A stretch of 46,354 nucleotides of DNA from Fervidibacter sp032160945. Its GTDB lineage: Bacteria; Armatimonadota; Fervidibacteria; Fervidibacterales; Fervidibacteraceae. Under the pieces are notes generated by a model that was not told the origin of the DNA, did no database searches, and worked only from the letters and a program-made list of their open reading frames with translations. The translations under genes were made by a program, and so were the position numbers. Location of the stretch: assembly GCA_032160945.1 (NCBI GenBank), contig JAVHTL010000005.1, one strand, 5' to 3'. This document shows positions 32,580-40,614 of the stretch, piece after piece. The number at the start of each line of letters is the position of its first letter. The first letter of the stretch is position 1.

Positions 32580-33559
32580 TCCTTTAAATCATCTCCCACA
32601 ATATCCGCACTAAGCGTGCTGACGGTAACTTGTGAGTCGGGAATCTTGGAAAGGCTCGCATCACATGAGAACGGAGCATTTGCGCGCAGGTTGATGGAAA
32701 TGTTGGGCGCGCTCATTTAAACTCAATCCAAACCAAAACTGCAAACTTTCGGCGATTGAATGGGGCGCATTTATATCAGCAAAGCAGGGTGATTGGCGCG
32801 CCAACTGAACTTACTTTAGAGCAAGCAAGGCGCTCGCCAAATCCTACCAGCCGAAAAACTTCAACTTGCAAATTAAAATCGTGCGCGAAAGCGATTGTGC
32901 TCTCAAAGTGGCGCGCTTTTGAACTTGTTGCCCTCAACCAGTGTGCTCTTTCTCAAGCCGAAAGGAGTGGAAGCGCTCTCTTATCGGGCGAGTTGAAACG
33001 AATGCTGCAGGTGTTCTGTTGCTCCTTTCCACCCAACGAAGCGAAAAACAAACCAAGATTGCGCGCATAAATCAAACCAATCACTAACCCATCAATAACC
33101 CAAACCGAGTTGTGAACTTACCTAAAATGGAGCGCCGAACTAACTTGCTTGGGTTCGTTCAAGCCAGAGTAAACCAACATATTCTATGCTGCGCGCTCTC
33201 GCTAAACCACGAACGGCGCGCCGAAACCCCCGGCCTACTGCGGCAACCCTTACAGCGCTCAAAATTCTCGTGTTCAACATTTGCAAAGCGTGTGGTGGTT
33301 TCAGTGAGTTGTGTGAGTGGGCTGCGGGCGCGCTTGCTCAATTAACTCCACCTTAACCCCTTCAGAACGCGTGCTACTTCTGCGCACTCTCGCGATGAAC
33401 GGCGCGCTTTTCAATCACTTCAGCACCCAAACTCGCTTAACAAATGCTCACGATTTTGGTATGGTTTGGGTTAGGCAAATGGGGTGCAGGCGCGCTCATT
33501 TAAACTCAACCGCAAATTACATGCTCGCTACTCAGCACCACAAAACGAGTGTGGCGCGC
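32580..33559. other. Right non-coding end of the element
   Basis: I see no supported gene in this 1 kb between the early promoter and the integrase. It contains eight GGCGCGCT/GGCGCGCC octamers (32706, 32795, 32910, 33215, 33327, 33401, 33489, 33553). It also has a 21-bp exact direct repeat at 32706-32726 and 33489-33509 containing GCGCGCTCATTTAAACTCAA. All six non-palindromic octamers point the same way. A packaging, recombination or silencing role is possible. Confidence 0.6.
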
Positions 33560-34507
33560 TCAAAGTTTTCCTTTCAATTTATCAACAGGTGAAACCTTTG
33601 CGTGAAGTTTCTGCAAATCCGTAGCCCACAACCTCACATACCTTGATGTCATCGCAGGCGTTGAGTGACCCAGCAAAAGTTGCAGCGAGAAACCATCTCC
33701 ACCGTTCAAAAGCCACAACCTCGCGAAACCGTGCCTTAGGGAGTGAAACGAAAGCGGTTTCAATCCCGCTCTCTTTTGCGCTCTGTGCCAAGCGCGTAAC
33801 GCATACCTATCATCCAACGGCGCGCCATTCTTGAAAACGAAAAGAGGTTCATCTGGTGAGATTGTTGAAAACAAAAATGCCCTTTTGGTGAGATACTTTC
33901 TCAGCACTTGTGCGGTTTTGACGCCGAAATAAATGAGCCTCTCTTTGCCTCCCTTACCCATCACTTTCGCAACCCTCTGGAGCAAATCAACATCGCCAAC
34001 TTTCAAATTAAGCAACTCTCCCAACCGCGCGCCGCTATCAAAAGCGAGCATGAACAAAGCGAGGTTTCGCAAATCGTGGAAATTGGAGGGGTTAAGGGTG
34101 CTAATTGCTTTTTGAAAGTGCTCTTCGGTTACGGGCGTGGGAAGGGGCTGGTGAGGTTTTGGTTTCGCAACTTTGCTGCAAGGGTTCTCTGCAATGATTC
34201 CTTCCTTGTTCAGCCAAGAAAAGAAAGTGGAGATGGCGACGAAATAGGTGTGAACGGAGACGGGACTTAAACCCCTACTTTGAAGATGAGCGATGTAGAG
34301 TTGAATGTGGAGGGGTTGGCAGGTGGTGGGCGATGGGCAGTGTAACCCTGCTTGAGAGTGGAACTTGACGAACATCTTCATGTGCTGCGCGAACCACTCT
34401 AAAGTTTTGTTGCTTCTCCCGGCGATACGCTTCGCCCAGAGAAAAACCGCAATTGCTTTCTCCCAATCAAGCGAGGGTGTTAATGTGTGAACGGTTTGCG
34501 CAACCAT
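33560..34507 (-). CDS. int: Tyrosine recombinase integrase
   Basis: The 315-residue protein is a lambda-Int/XerC-type recombinase. An N-terminal SAM-like core-binding domain (about 15-105) contains SVHTYFVAISTFFSWL. The catalytic domain has R161 (GARLGELL), K188 (GKGGKER), H255 and R258 (HSLRHGFA), H281 (LLGHSTPAMTSRY) and the nucleophile Y290. It would integrate and excise the element at the 45-bp tRNA-Ala site, about 100 bases from its start codon. No separate arm-binding domain is obvious, so it may act like Xer-type integrases. No excisionase is recognised, although the zinc-finger proteins could serve. Confidence 0.94.
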   Translation of the reverse strand: MVAQTVHTLTPSLDWEKAIAVFLWAKRIAGRSNKTLEWFAQHMKMFVKFHSQAGLHCPSPTTCQPLHIQLYIAHLQSRGLSPVSVHTYFVAISTFFSWLNKEGIIAENPCSKVAKPKPHQPLPTPVTEEHFQKAISTLNPSNFHDLRNLALFMLAFDSGARLGELLNLKVGDVDLLQRVAKVMGKGGKERLIYFGVKTAQVLRKYLTKRAFLFSTISPDEPLFVFKNGAPLDDRYALRAWHRAQKRAGLKPLSFHSLRHGFARLWLLNGGDGFSLQLLLGHSTPAMTSRYVRLWATDLQKLHAKVSPVDKLKGKL

Positions 34508-34560
34508 TTTTGTGCGACCCCCTGAATTTTGGGTTTTCGCGGGTTTCCCTGCCGAGATTG

Positions 34561-34598
34561 AGGGATGCCCTCAAAAATTGGGGAGAAATCGTGGATTT
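34561..34598. repeat. Subterminal inverted repeat, right arm
   Basis: AGGGATGCCCTCAAAAATTG..GAAATCGTGGATTT is the imperfect reverse complement of 15736-15773. It lies between the integrase start and the tRNA, 15 bases inside the attachment copy. Confidence 0.7.
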
Positions 34599-34610
34599 TG
34601 GCGGTAAAAA

Positions 34611-34685
34611 TGGTGGAGGCGGCGGGATTTGAACCCGCGACCTCTGGAGTGCGATTCCAGCGCTCTCCCTCTGAGCTACGCCCCC
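34611..34685 (-). tRNA. tRNA-Ala (anticodon CGC), integration target
   Basis: This minus-strand cloverleaf has the acceptor GGGGGCG paired with CGCCTCC, including the G3-U70 alanine identity pair, with discriminator A and an encoded CCA (34613-34611). The anticodon loop ATCGCAC gives CGC. The 3' 45 bases (34614-34658) are duplicated at 15660-15704, and this intact copy was regenerated by the element on integration. Confidence 0.95.
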
Positions 34686-34803
34686 ATTTTCGGCATCCTT
34701 TATTTTAACCCAAGTTGCTAACTTGGGACAGGAAACAAATTGCGAAAAATTGAACCCCCAAAAATGGCAGGCGGCAATTGACCATTGCTTTAACCAAGGG
34801 CTT

Positions 34804-36777
34804 TCAATGTCGCTCAATTGGACGAGGCGAAATTAAGGCAATAAGTTGTGGGATGTCAAAGGCTTTTAGCAGACCAAAGCAAAATAGTTCAGGCGCTTTC
34901 TCCACCGTCCAATTATGCTCAATAATTGACTTCAAACTGTCAAGGGAGTTGTGCAGTTCCAACCCATTGATGGCATTGGGTTCTAACGAGGCAGCGACAA
35001 GGGCTATAACGCTTGAACGAGGACCGAGAGAGCAAACACTGACATGACCGCTTTGTCTCTCCATTTTCAGCCACCTTGCAGTGGCTGTTAATTGGCTTGA
35101 TTGAATTCCCAAAAGCCGTTCCCCAATGCAACTGATGAAAAGCGCAAACAGTTGCTGATGCTCAATTTGCATTTCACCAAAGAAAAGCAAATCAACGGCA
35201 AAGACTCGTTTTCCTTGTGCCAAAAACCTTTCGGCTTGACCAGCAACATTTTTGCGACCCTCGTCAGTGATAAGGATAACCGTCTCTTTTACTCCGTCCC
35301 GCTCCAACTCTGTTGCCGGCACTGTCCATTTGTCGTCCATTCGCAACTGCCAAAAACGAGCAGTGATTTCACCTTGCCTTTCCGTCCCAAAATCAATGGC
35401 AGAAACAGCATAATCCTTCGCCCGAACGATTTCAGCGAGTTGACGACGCTTCTTTTGTTGCCACCGACGGAATGCAGTTTTGTCTTTTGGCACAATTGCA
35501 TCGCAAGGCAAAGATTGACATAACGCTTTTGCAAGGGTGTTGAAATTCGCATTCTCCTCTGGCAATGGAACATTTAACTCTTCTTCGCTCCTAAGTTCAC
35601 CATCAAACGGGATTTCGCCCGTAGGAAAGTTCGGGTCATTGTTGAAGAAGTGAAGGGCTAAGAAGCGATAAAATGCCTCACGGTTATCCTCTTCGTAATT
35701 GTGAGTGCCTGGGTCATAGTTGACGTGCCATGCTAATGCATCGCTTCGTCGGAGCAATCTGAAGATTGGAAGGGCAGCCTCTAAAAGTGGTGGCAAGGCA
35801 TAACCTGCTTCAAAACAACATTCATCGTAGGCACAATAGGTCAACAATGTTGGACGGGGTGCAAGAAGCGCTGTCAGGTGAGTGTAATCAGCGATGGTTG
35901 CTAAGTCGCATGGAGTTTGTTCTGAATCGCCGAGGTCCTTGAAGTGACGAAGCCGAGTGAAGAAACTGGAATAGCCAGCGACAGGATTAGCGAGTTTAAC
36001 ACGGGTGTCTAAAGCACTCAAAAAAACCGTCTGCCATCCGCCTCCAGACAAACCTGTTACGGCAATGCGATTAGGGTCAACCGTTGGCAAAGAGAGCAAA
36101 ACCCTCAACCCACGCTCCATGCTCAAGTAAAAGACAGCCAATCCACTTGTCCCGCATAAGTCCATTTGGTTCATGCAACCATGAGCAAAGCCATCTTGGT
36201 TCAATTGACCAAAACCAAGCCACTCGGGACTTAGGGCGAAAACACCACGCTTTGCCATGTTAATGCAAAAAGCCTGAGCGTAAATAGCGGCTTTACCTTT
36301 CGGTTCATGCCCTTTCAGATAAAGCACAGCGGGAACTTTGCCTTTCGTCTTTTCAGGTTCGTAAAGCAGTGCAGGAATCCACAAACCCGGCACGGCTTCG
36401 TAGCGGAGTTTTCGGATGCGGTAGCCATTTCCTTCCAGTGTGTCCAGCCATTCCACCCTCATTTTTGCTTTCCGCCATTTTTTCGCCTCGCCACGAAAGA
36501 TAATGCTTTCCAAGATGTCTTTGCGAAGTCTGTCAGCATACTCTTCCCATTTCCGAGGGGAATTGACCGATGGCATTTTAGGGATGCTTAGTTCAAGAAA
36601 CGCTTGAACTTCCAACAAAACTTGCTGAGAACCGAGAAAAGTTCTTGAAAGGGTTGATTGCACAACCTCATTCAGAGCAGACTGCTGAGCACCAAGGGCG
36701 CAAAAACAGAGAACCAAAAAAGTGACCATCAACCAAAAGGCGACACTATTGCCACTCAACCAATCCCCAACAGCCAT
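34804..36777 (-). CDS. Exported tandem alpha/beta hydrolase (acetyl xylan esterase-like)
   Basis: The 657-residue protein has an N-terminal hydrophobic segment (residues 12-30), probably a signal or anchor. Residues 120-380 form an alpha/beta hydrolase with nucleophile S244 in GLSGGGW, D318 in YDECCFEAGY and H359 in GTHNYEEDNR. It resembles the acetyl xylan esterase/dienelactone hydrolase group. The second half (about 460-657) repeats the fold in degenerate form: the nucleophile elbow reads SLGPRSSVIAL, without GxSxG, and the last histidine is not evident. It probably de-esterifies plant polysaccharides or other carbohydrates outside the cell. An AAGGAGGT ribosome site precedes the ATG. Confidence 0.82.
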   Translation of the reverse strand: MAVGDWLSGNSVAFWLMVTFLVLCFCALGAQQSALNEVVQSTLSRTFLGSQQVLLEVQAFLELSIPKMPSVNSPRKWEEYADRLRKDILESIIFRGEAKKWRKAKMRVEWLDTLEGNGYRIRKLRYEAVPGLWIPALLYEPEKTKGKVPAVLYLKGHEPKGKAAIYAQAFCINMAKRGVFALSPEWLGFGQLNQDGFAHGCMNQMDLCGTSGLAVFYLSMERGLRVLLSLPTVDPNRIAVTGLSGGGWQTVFLSALDTRVKLANPVAGYSSFFTRLRHFKDLGDSEQTPCDLATIADYTHLTALLAPRPTLLTYCAYDECCFEAGYALPPLLEAALPIFRLLRRSDALAWHVNYDPGTHNYEEDNREAFYRFLALHFFNNDPNFPTGEIPFDGELRSEEELNVPLPEENANFNTLAKALCQSLPCDAIVPKDKTAFRRWQQKKRRQLAEIVRAKDYAVSAIDFGTERQGEITARFWQLRMDDKWTVPATELERDGVKETVILITDEGRKNVAGQAERFLAQGKRVFAVDLLFFGEMQIEHQQLFALFISCIGERLLGIQSSQLTATARWLKMERQSGHVSVCSLGPRSSVIALVAASLEPNAINGLELHNSLDSLKSIIEHNWTVEKAPELFCFGLLKAFDIPQLIALISPRPIERH

Positions 36778-36967
36778 CTTGGCATACCTCCTTGCCTCTG
36801 CATCAATCCTTTGTGTTTACAAGGCAAAAATTCATGCTACGGATTTTAGCCTATAGTCGCTGACACATTGTCGCAAAGTAGGGCGTAAGCATACTCTTAC
36901 ACCGACAATTTTTGTCTCCGCTTCCCTGCTTGACCGTTCTAATTTTGGCGCAGAGTGCAAAAGTTAT

Positions 36968-37092
36968 TAGGACTTACGCAGTTGATGTCATTTTGTGTAG
37001 TGGATGATAGTCTGCCCAAAAACATCCTTTATAAGGGACTGCCCTTGCGGATGGCTTAGCAGCCGCCCCTACATCCAACTGCATAACTCCTA
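36968..37092 (-). repeat. MITE-like interspersed repeat, copy B (inverted)
   Basis: This 125-bp copy begins TAGGACTTACGCAGTTGATG and ends CCAACTGCATAACTCCTA, in the opposite orientation to copies A and C. It differs from them by small deletions and substitutions. It lies between the divergent esterase and membrane protein genes. The rest of that 400-base gap holds a promoter-like segment at 36941-36969 and nothing else that I recognise. Confidence 0.85.
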
Positions 37093-37177
37093 CCTACATT
37101 GACGCCCAACGAAACTTTCTGCAAAAGGCACTTGTAAGTTTGGTTGGGGAAGTTGACGACTGAATGAGGTGAAGGCA

Positions 37178-38215
37178 ATGCGCTGCCGCTTGCCGCCTGC
37201 TATTGTCCTTCTTGTTCTGTCGCCCGCAATTGGTGAATTGCTTTCTGGTTCTTCGCCGCCAGCGGAATTTTTCAACCCGTTCACTTTCGTCTTGCTTGCA
37301 GCGCTGTATGGCGGTGGGGCAATTTTGGTTCGCGAACTGGTTTTAAGTTGGCGAAAAGGTTGGCTATCAATTTTTGCGCTCGGTGCAGCATACGGCATTG
37401 TTGAGGAAGGGTTAATGTGCAAAAGTTTCTTTGACCCCCAATGGCCAGATTTAGGACCTTTGGGCGTTTACGGGCGCTGGCTCGGTGTCAATTGGGTGTG
37501 GGCGCAAGGGTTGACAGTTTATCATGCTGTTTTCAGCATTGCCATTCCGATCCTGCTTGTTGAACTTGCTTACCCGAACGAGCGAAACAAATCATGGGTG
37601 TCAACGGAGTGGTTGAGGGTTATCGGCTTGCTGTTCGTTTTGGATGTGCTGTTTGGCTTTTGCTGCTTCCCGAAACCCGAAGCGCCGTATTACCCTTCGC
37701 CGTTTCACATAATTGCGACCGTTGCAATCATTGCGGCGTTAGTCTGGCTTGCGAGGAAGTTGCCAGACCGCTTGCCTGTCCCACTTTCAACGCGAGTTCC
37801 GTCTGTGCGAAAGTTCATGCTGCTTGGCTTTACTGCCACGCTTATTTTCTTCATCGTCTTCTGGGGCTTGCCCAACACGGAACTGCCGCCTATAGTGACG
37901 ATGGGGTTAGGCGTTTTGGTTCTTTTGGTTGCTGCCCGTTATGCGTTGCTTTGGTCCGGAAACGGTCACAAGTGGGCGGAGATTCACAAGTGGGCAATTG
38001 CGAGCGGCGCATTGGGATTTTTCATTTTGCTTGCGCCCCTCCAAGAACTTTCAAATCCAACCAGACCCGATAACACTGCCGGTATGAGTTTGGTGGGCTT
38101 AGTTGCCTTGACAGGTTTGCTTTGGCTGCGAAGAAAGATAATCCACCACCAGCGAAGCGAACTTCAAGGCAAGGTTGAGTTCGCAACCGGTTCAGAAACA
38201 GGAGGCGCTGACTAA
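37178..38215 (+). CDS. Polytopic membrane protein of unknown function
   Basis: This protein of about 345 residues has nine or ten hydrophobic helices and is not one that I can name. A feature is AAYGIVEEGLMCKSFFDPQWPDLG near residue 73, with a pair of glutamates in a membrane helix. That is reminiscent of, but not matching, the EExxxR of CPBP proteases. The tail is polar and basic (RRKIIHHQRSEL). I chose the ATG at 37178, which has a GAGGTG ribosome site; the GTG at 37169 overlaps that site. Confidence 0.75.
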   Translation: MRCRLPPAIVLLVLSPAIGELLSGSSPPAEFFNPFTFVLLAALYGGGAILVRELVLSWRKGWLSIFALGAAYGIVEEGLMCKSFFDPQWPDLGPLGVYGRWLGVNWVWAQGLTVYHAVFSIAIPILLVELAYPNERNKSWVSTEWLRVIGLLFVLDVLFGFCCFPKPEAPYYPSPFHIIATVAIIAALVWLARKLPDRLPVPLSTRVPSVRKFMLLGFTATLIFFIVFWGLPNTELPPIVTMGLGVLVLLVAARYALLWSGNGHKWAEIHKWAIASGALGFFILLAPLQELSNPTRPDNTAGMSLVGLVALTGLLWLRRKIIHHQRSELQGKVEFATGSETGGAD

Positions 38216-38224
38216 AAACGATCG

Positions 38225-39154
38225 TTAGTCCCGCAGCGGGAACAAAGGTGTCAGCGGTTCAGCAATTTGCTTAAGGGTTGACAATTCCTCAGGTTCAAGT
38301 GGGCGATATTGCTTGCCTAACTCAACCGCCATTTGAAACAGCCTTTCGTCTCCGGGCGGGACAGCAACGGCAACCGGTTGCTGGGAAAGTGTGAACCTCA
38401 AAGCCAAAAGCGCTTGATTTCGGTCCGTCAAGGGTTCATACCAGCACTTTTGAACTTTCCTCTCACCGCTCCAGTAAGTTTTCGCCATCGCTTTAATGGC
38501 AATGACAGCAGCCCCCATTTCCTTCGCTTTGTCAAGGACCTTTTGCCCAAATCCGTTTTTGAGCAGCGATGCGAAGTTAATGGGCAACATCACTGTGTCA
38601 AATGGGTAGCGTTCAAGCGCCATCAACGCCGCTTCCTCCGAGTGAGCGGAGAAACCGATGAACCGAACAAGCCCTTGCTCTTTCGCTTCCAAAATCGCTT
38701 CCATTGCCCCGTTCGGTCCAAATGCCTGTTCCACATCTTCTTTCGTTCTCAAGGCGTGAAGTTGGTAAAGGTCAAAGTGGTCGGTTTGCAACCGCTTAAG
38801 GGATTGACGAAGCGCTTCCGCTGCTCCCTGTTTGTCCCGCTTCTCTGTTTTGCAGGCGAGGAAAACTTTATCCCGCAAACCTTTCAACGCTGGACCGAGC
38901 CGCTCTTCGGCATCACCGTAAGTTGGAGCGATATCAAAGTAGGTGATGCCGTTATCGTATGCCCAGCGGACCATTCGGTCGGCTTCCGATTGAGGCAAAT
39001 TCATCACGACTATGCCTCCCATCGCGATCGCTGAAACTTCAACACCCGTCCTGCCCAATTTCCGTCGTGGAATGTTTCCGTTAACACCCATGCTTGTCAC
39101 ACCTCCCAAAGCCAAAGTAACGGCTCGCAAAAACTTGCGGCGACCAAATCTCAT
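38225..39154 (-). CDS. Tat-exported aldo/keto reductase
   Basis: The 309-residue protein begins with a twin-arginine signal, MRFGRRKFLRAVTLALGG, then an aldo/keto reductase domain. KLGRTGVEVSAIAMGG follows, then the catalytic Asp-Tyr pair in YFDIAPTYGDAEERLGPAL, the lysine in ACKTEKRD and the histidine in YQLHAL. AGVAVPPGD-like sequence near the end binds the cofactor. Export by Tat fits folding around NAD(P) or another cofactor before crossing. ATG 39154 has a GGGGTG ribosome site. Sequence upstream in the same frame is not needed. The substrate is unknown. Confidence 0.87.
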   Translation of the reverse strand: MRFGRRKFLRAVTLALGGVTSMGVNGNIPRRKLGRTGVEVSAIAMGGIVVMNLPQSEADRMVRWAYDNGITYFDIAPTYGDAEERLGPALKGLRDKVFLACKTEKRDKQGAAEALRQSLKRLQTDHFDLYQLHALRTKEDVEQAFGPNGAMEAILEAKEQGLVRFIGFSAHSEEAALMALERYPFDTVMLPINFASLLKNGFGQKVLDKAKEMGAAVIAIKAMAKTYWSGERKVQKCWYEPLTDRNQALLALRFTLSQQPVAVAVPPGDERLFQMAVELGKQYRPLEPEELSTLKQIAEPLTPLFPLRD

Positions 39155-39231
39155 TTCAATCACCCCACCTTGCAAGGCTGTGGCAAAGTTTACAGCGCAA
39201 GGGATTACTTTGCAAGTGGGTGAACTGAAGG

Positions 39232-39399
39232 ATGGATCGGCGGAAGAGAGTGAAAAGTCAGACCAAAGAAAAACAAGTGCCCCTCTGGCTTCAAGTTGCA
39301 ATTTCGCTTTGGATGCTCGGCATCCTCGTTTGGTTTTTCGTTGACCCGAAAATTCAGCGATGGTTGGCAATGATGTTGGCAGACTTGTTCGGGGGATAA
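39232..39399 (+). CDS. Small single-span membrane protein
   Basis: This is a 55-residue reading from ATG 39232. It has a basic N-terminus (MDRRKRVKSQTKEK), then one clear membrane helix (PLWLQVAISLWMLGILVWFF) and a short tail. A GGGTGAACTGAAGG ribosome site lies upstream. Its last codons GGG GGA form the ribosome site of the next gene at 39405. It follows the positive-inside rule. I do not know its function. Confidence 0.6.
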   Translation: MDRRKRVKSQTKEKQVPLWLQVAISLWMLGILVWFFVDPKIQRWLAMMLADLFGG

Positions 39400-39404
39400 A
39401 CGGA

Positions 39405-39728
39405 GTGCATTTGCAAACTTTGAGCAAACTACCTCTGCACTTTCGCGGTCAACTACTTACGGAAACTTTGTTTTACAGCCTGCTTTACCATCAAAAGGGT
39501 ATCAGAGTCGTGCTGGCAACACCTGATAAAGGGCAATCAGGGCGCTCGGAATGGGGAACTCCTGATCGTCCGACGAAAAACCGATTGTTGGCAAGGCGTT
39601 TCCTCAGCGGAGTTTACATTGACTATGAGACAGGATTGTTTCCAATGCCGAGGGTGCGTGCTGGTTTTGGTGACATTGTTCGTCCCCTTAAAGAACTGCC
39701 CAAAGACATTCAGCGCTGGTTTCCATGA
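39405..39728 (+). CDS. Small protein of unknown function next to a methyltransferase
   Basis: This 107-residue basic protein starting at GTG 39405 is unrecognised. It contains HFRGQLLTETLFYSLLYHQKGI, a beta-like IRVVLAT, and SGVYIDYETGLFPMPRVRAG. It begins six bases after the 55-residue membrane protein. Its end overlaps the end of the methyltransferase on the other strand by 19 bases. Convergent neighbours of methyltransferases are sometimes restriction enzymes, but this is small and lacks a visible PD-ExK or HNH motif. Confidence 0.55.
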   Translation: MHLQTLSKLPLHFRGQLLTETLFYSLLYHQKGIRVVLATPDKGQSGRSEWGTPDRPTKNRLLARRFLSGVYIDYETGLFPMPRVRAGFGDIVRPLKELPKDIQRWFP

Positions 39729-40501
39729 CTTCCAAAAAGGCTCTTTTGTTCCATCGCTGCCTTGAGGCGTTGAGCGGCAAGTTCACAATAAGTGCGACTG
39801 ATTTCCACTCCAATACCAATTCGCCGCAACTGGTAGCACGCTAAAAGTGTCGTCCCACTTCCAACGAATGGGTCAAGGACGACATCGCCAACGAAACTGA
39901 ATAATTTGATGCACCTTCTCGGAAGTTCCAAAGGGAAGGGAGCAGGATGACCTATTCGGCTGCGTTGTTCGCCACTAAAATTCCACACGCCATTTGTCCA
40001 TTCCACAAATTCGTCACGCGTGATGTCGGAAATGCCTTGCCTTTGCTTTTTCCAAGTCTCTTTGAACATCACAAGAATGAGTTCAACAGGGGCAATAACA
40101 AACGGTGCAGATGCACTCATCCATGAACCCCAAGCGGTTCGGCGTGAAATGTTTTGCTCATTCCAGACGATGGTCGTGTGATAGTGCCAACCAATCTTCT
40201 TGGCAATGGTAACAATGTCGGCGTAAACACTTTGCTGACCGCCCTTGTTTTTGTCCAGCGGTATGTTCAAGCACAATCGTCCATCGGGTTTCGCTAACTG
40301 ATAGCATTTCTCCAACGCTGCTGCCAGAAACTCAAGATACTTGTCGTAGGGTATGTTGTCCGTGTAGCCATCATATTGGATGTCCACATCGTAAGGTGGT
40401 GAAGTGACAATTAGGTCAACACTTTCGGGTGGCAAATCGTTGAAACTCAAAAAGTCATCGTGGTAAAGGCTTATATTTTCTGCAGCGAAAAACAGCGCCA
40501 T
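39710..40501 (-). CDS. DNA methyltransferase (N4/N6, beta class)
   Basis: This protein of about 263 residues modifies an amino group of adenine or cytosine in DNA using S-adenosylmethionine. The catalytic motif IV, VTSPPYDVDI, lies near the N-terminus. The cofactor motif I, LDPFVGSGTT, lies near the C-terminus, an order that defines the beta class. SPPY occurs in both N4-cytosine and N6-adenine enzymes, so the target base is open. ATG 40501 has a GAGGTG ribosome site. No clear restriction enzyme is adjacent, so it may be an orphan regulator or CcrM-like enzyme. Confidence 0.92.
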   Translation of the reverse strand: MALFFAAENISLYHDDFLSFNDLPPESVDLIVTSPPYDVDIQYDGYTDNIPYDKYLEFLAAALEKCYQLAKPDGRLCLNIPLDKNKGGQQSVYADIVTIAKKIGWHYHTTIVWNEQNISRRTAWGSWMSASAPFVIAPVELILVMFKETWKKQRQGISDITRDEFVEWTNGVWNFSGEQRSRIGHPAPFPLELPRRCIKLFSFVGDVVLDPFVGSGTTLLACYQLRRIGIGVEISRTYCELAAQRLKAAMEQKSLFGSHGNQR

Positions 40502-40614
40502 CAACGATGCACCTCACTCACGCGCTTTCGCCATCCAATTTTGGCACGCAGTGCAAAAGTTATATATGGCTACCGAAGAAACACGTTGACATGCCTATCG
40601 CAGGAGTGATCGCA

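Larger units (their letters stand above)
15660..34658. mobile_element. Integrated phage-like element in tRNA-Ala
   Basis: The element is bounded by a 45-bp direct repeat and has a tyrosine integrase beside the tRNA at its right end. It carries a large terminase module on the plus strand and a replication module on the minus strand, with long non-coding ends. Arg CGC and Ala GCG codons, and GCGCGC strings, are common in the late genes and both ends, and I saw none of the latter in the chromosomal flanks. Integrase and terminase argue for a prophage or phage satellite. No portal, capsid, protease, tail or lysis gene can be recognised. It could still be a divergent complete phage, because five late proteins are unassigned. 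Confidence 0.88.

Noticed and set aside
32756..33592. Short plus-strand readings in the right non-coding end
   Set aside because: No ribosome sites, no plausible protein pattern and interrupted by repeated GGCGCGCT strings.
38333..39034. 233-residue plus-strand reading opposite the aldo/keto reductase
   Set aside because: Shadow of a clearly conserved gene; no ribosome site.
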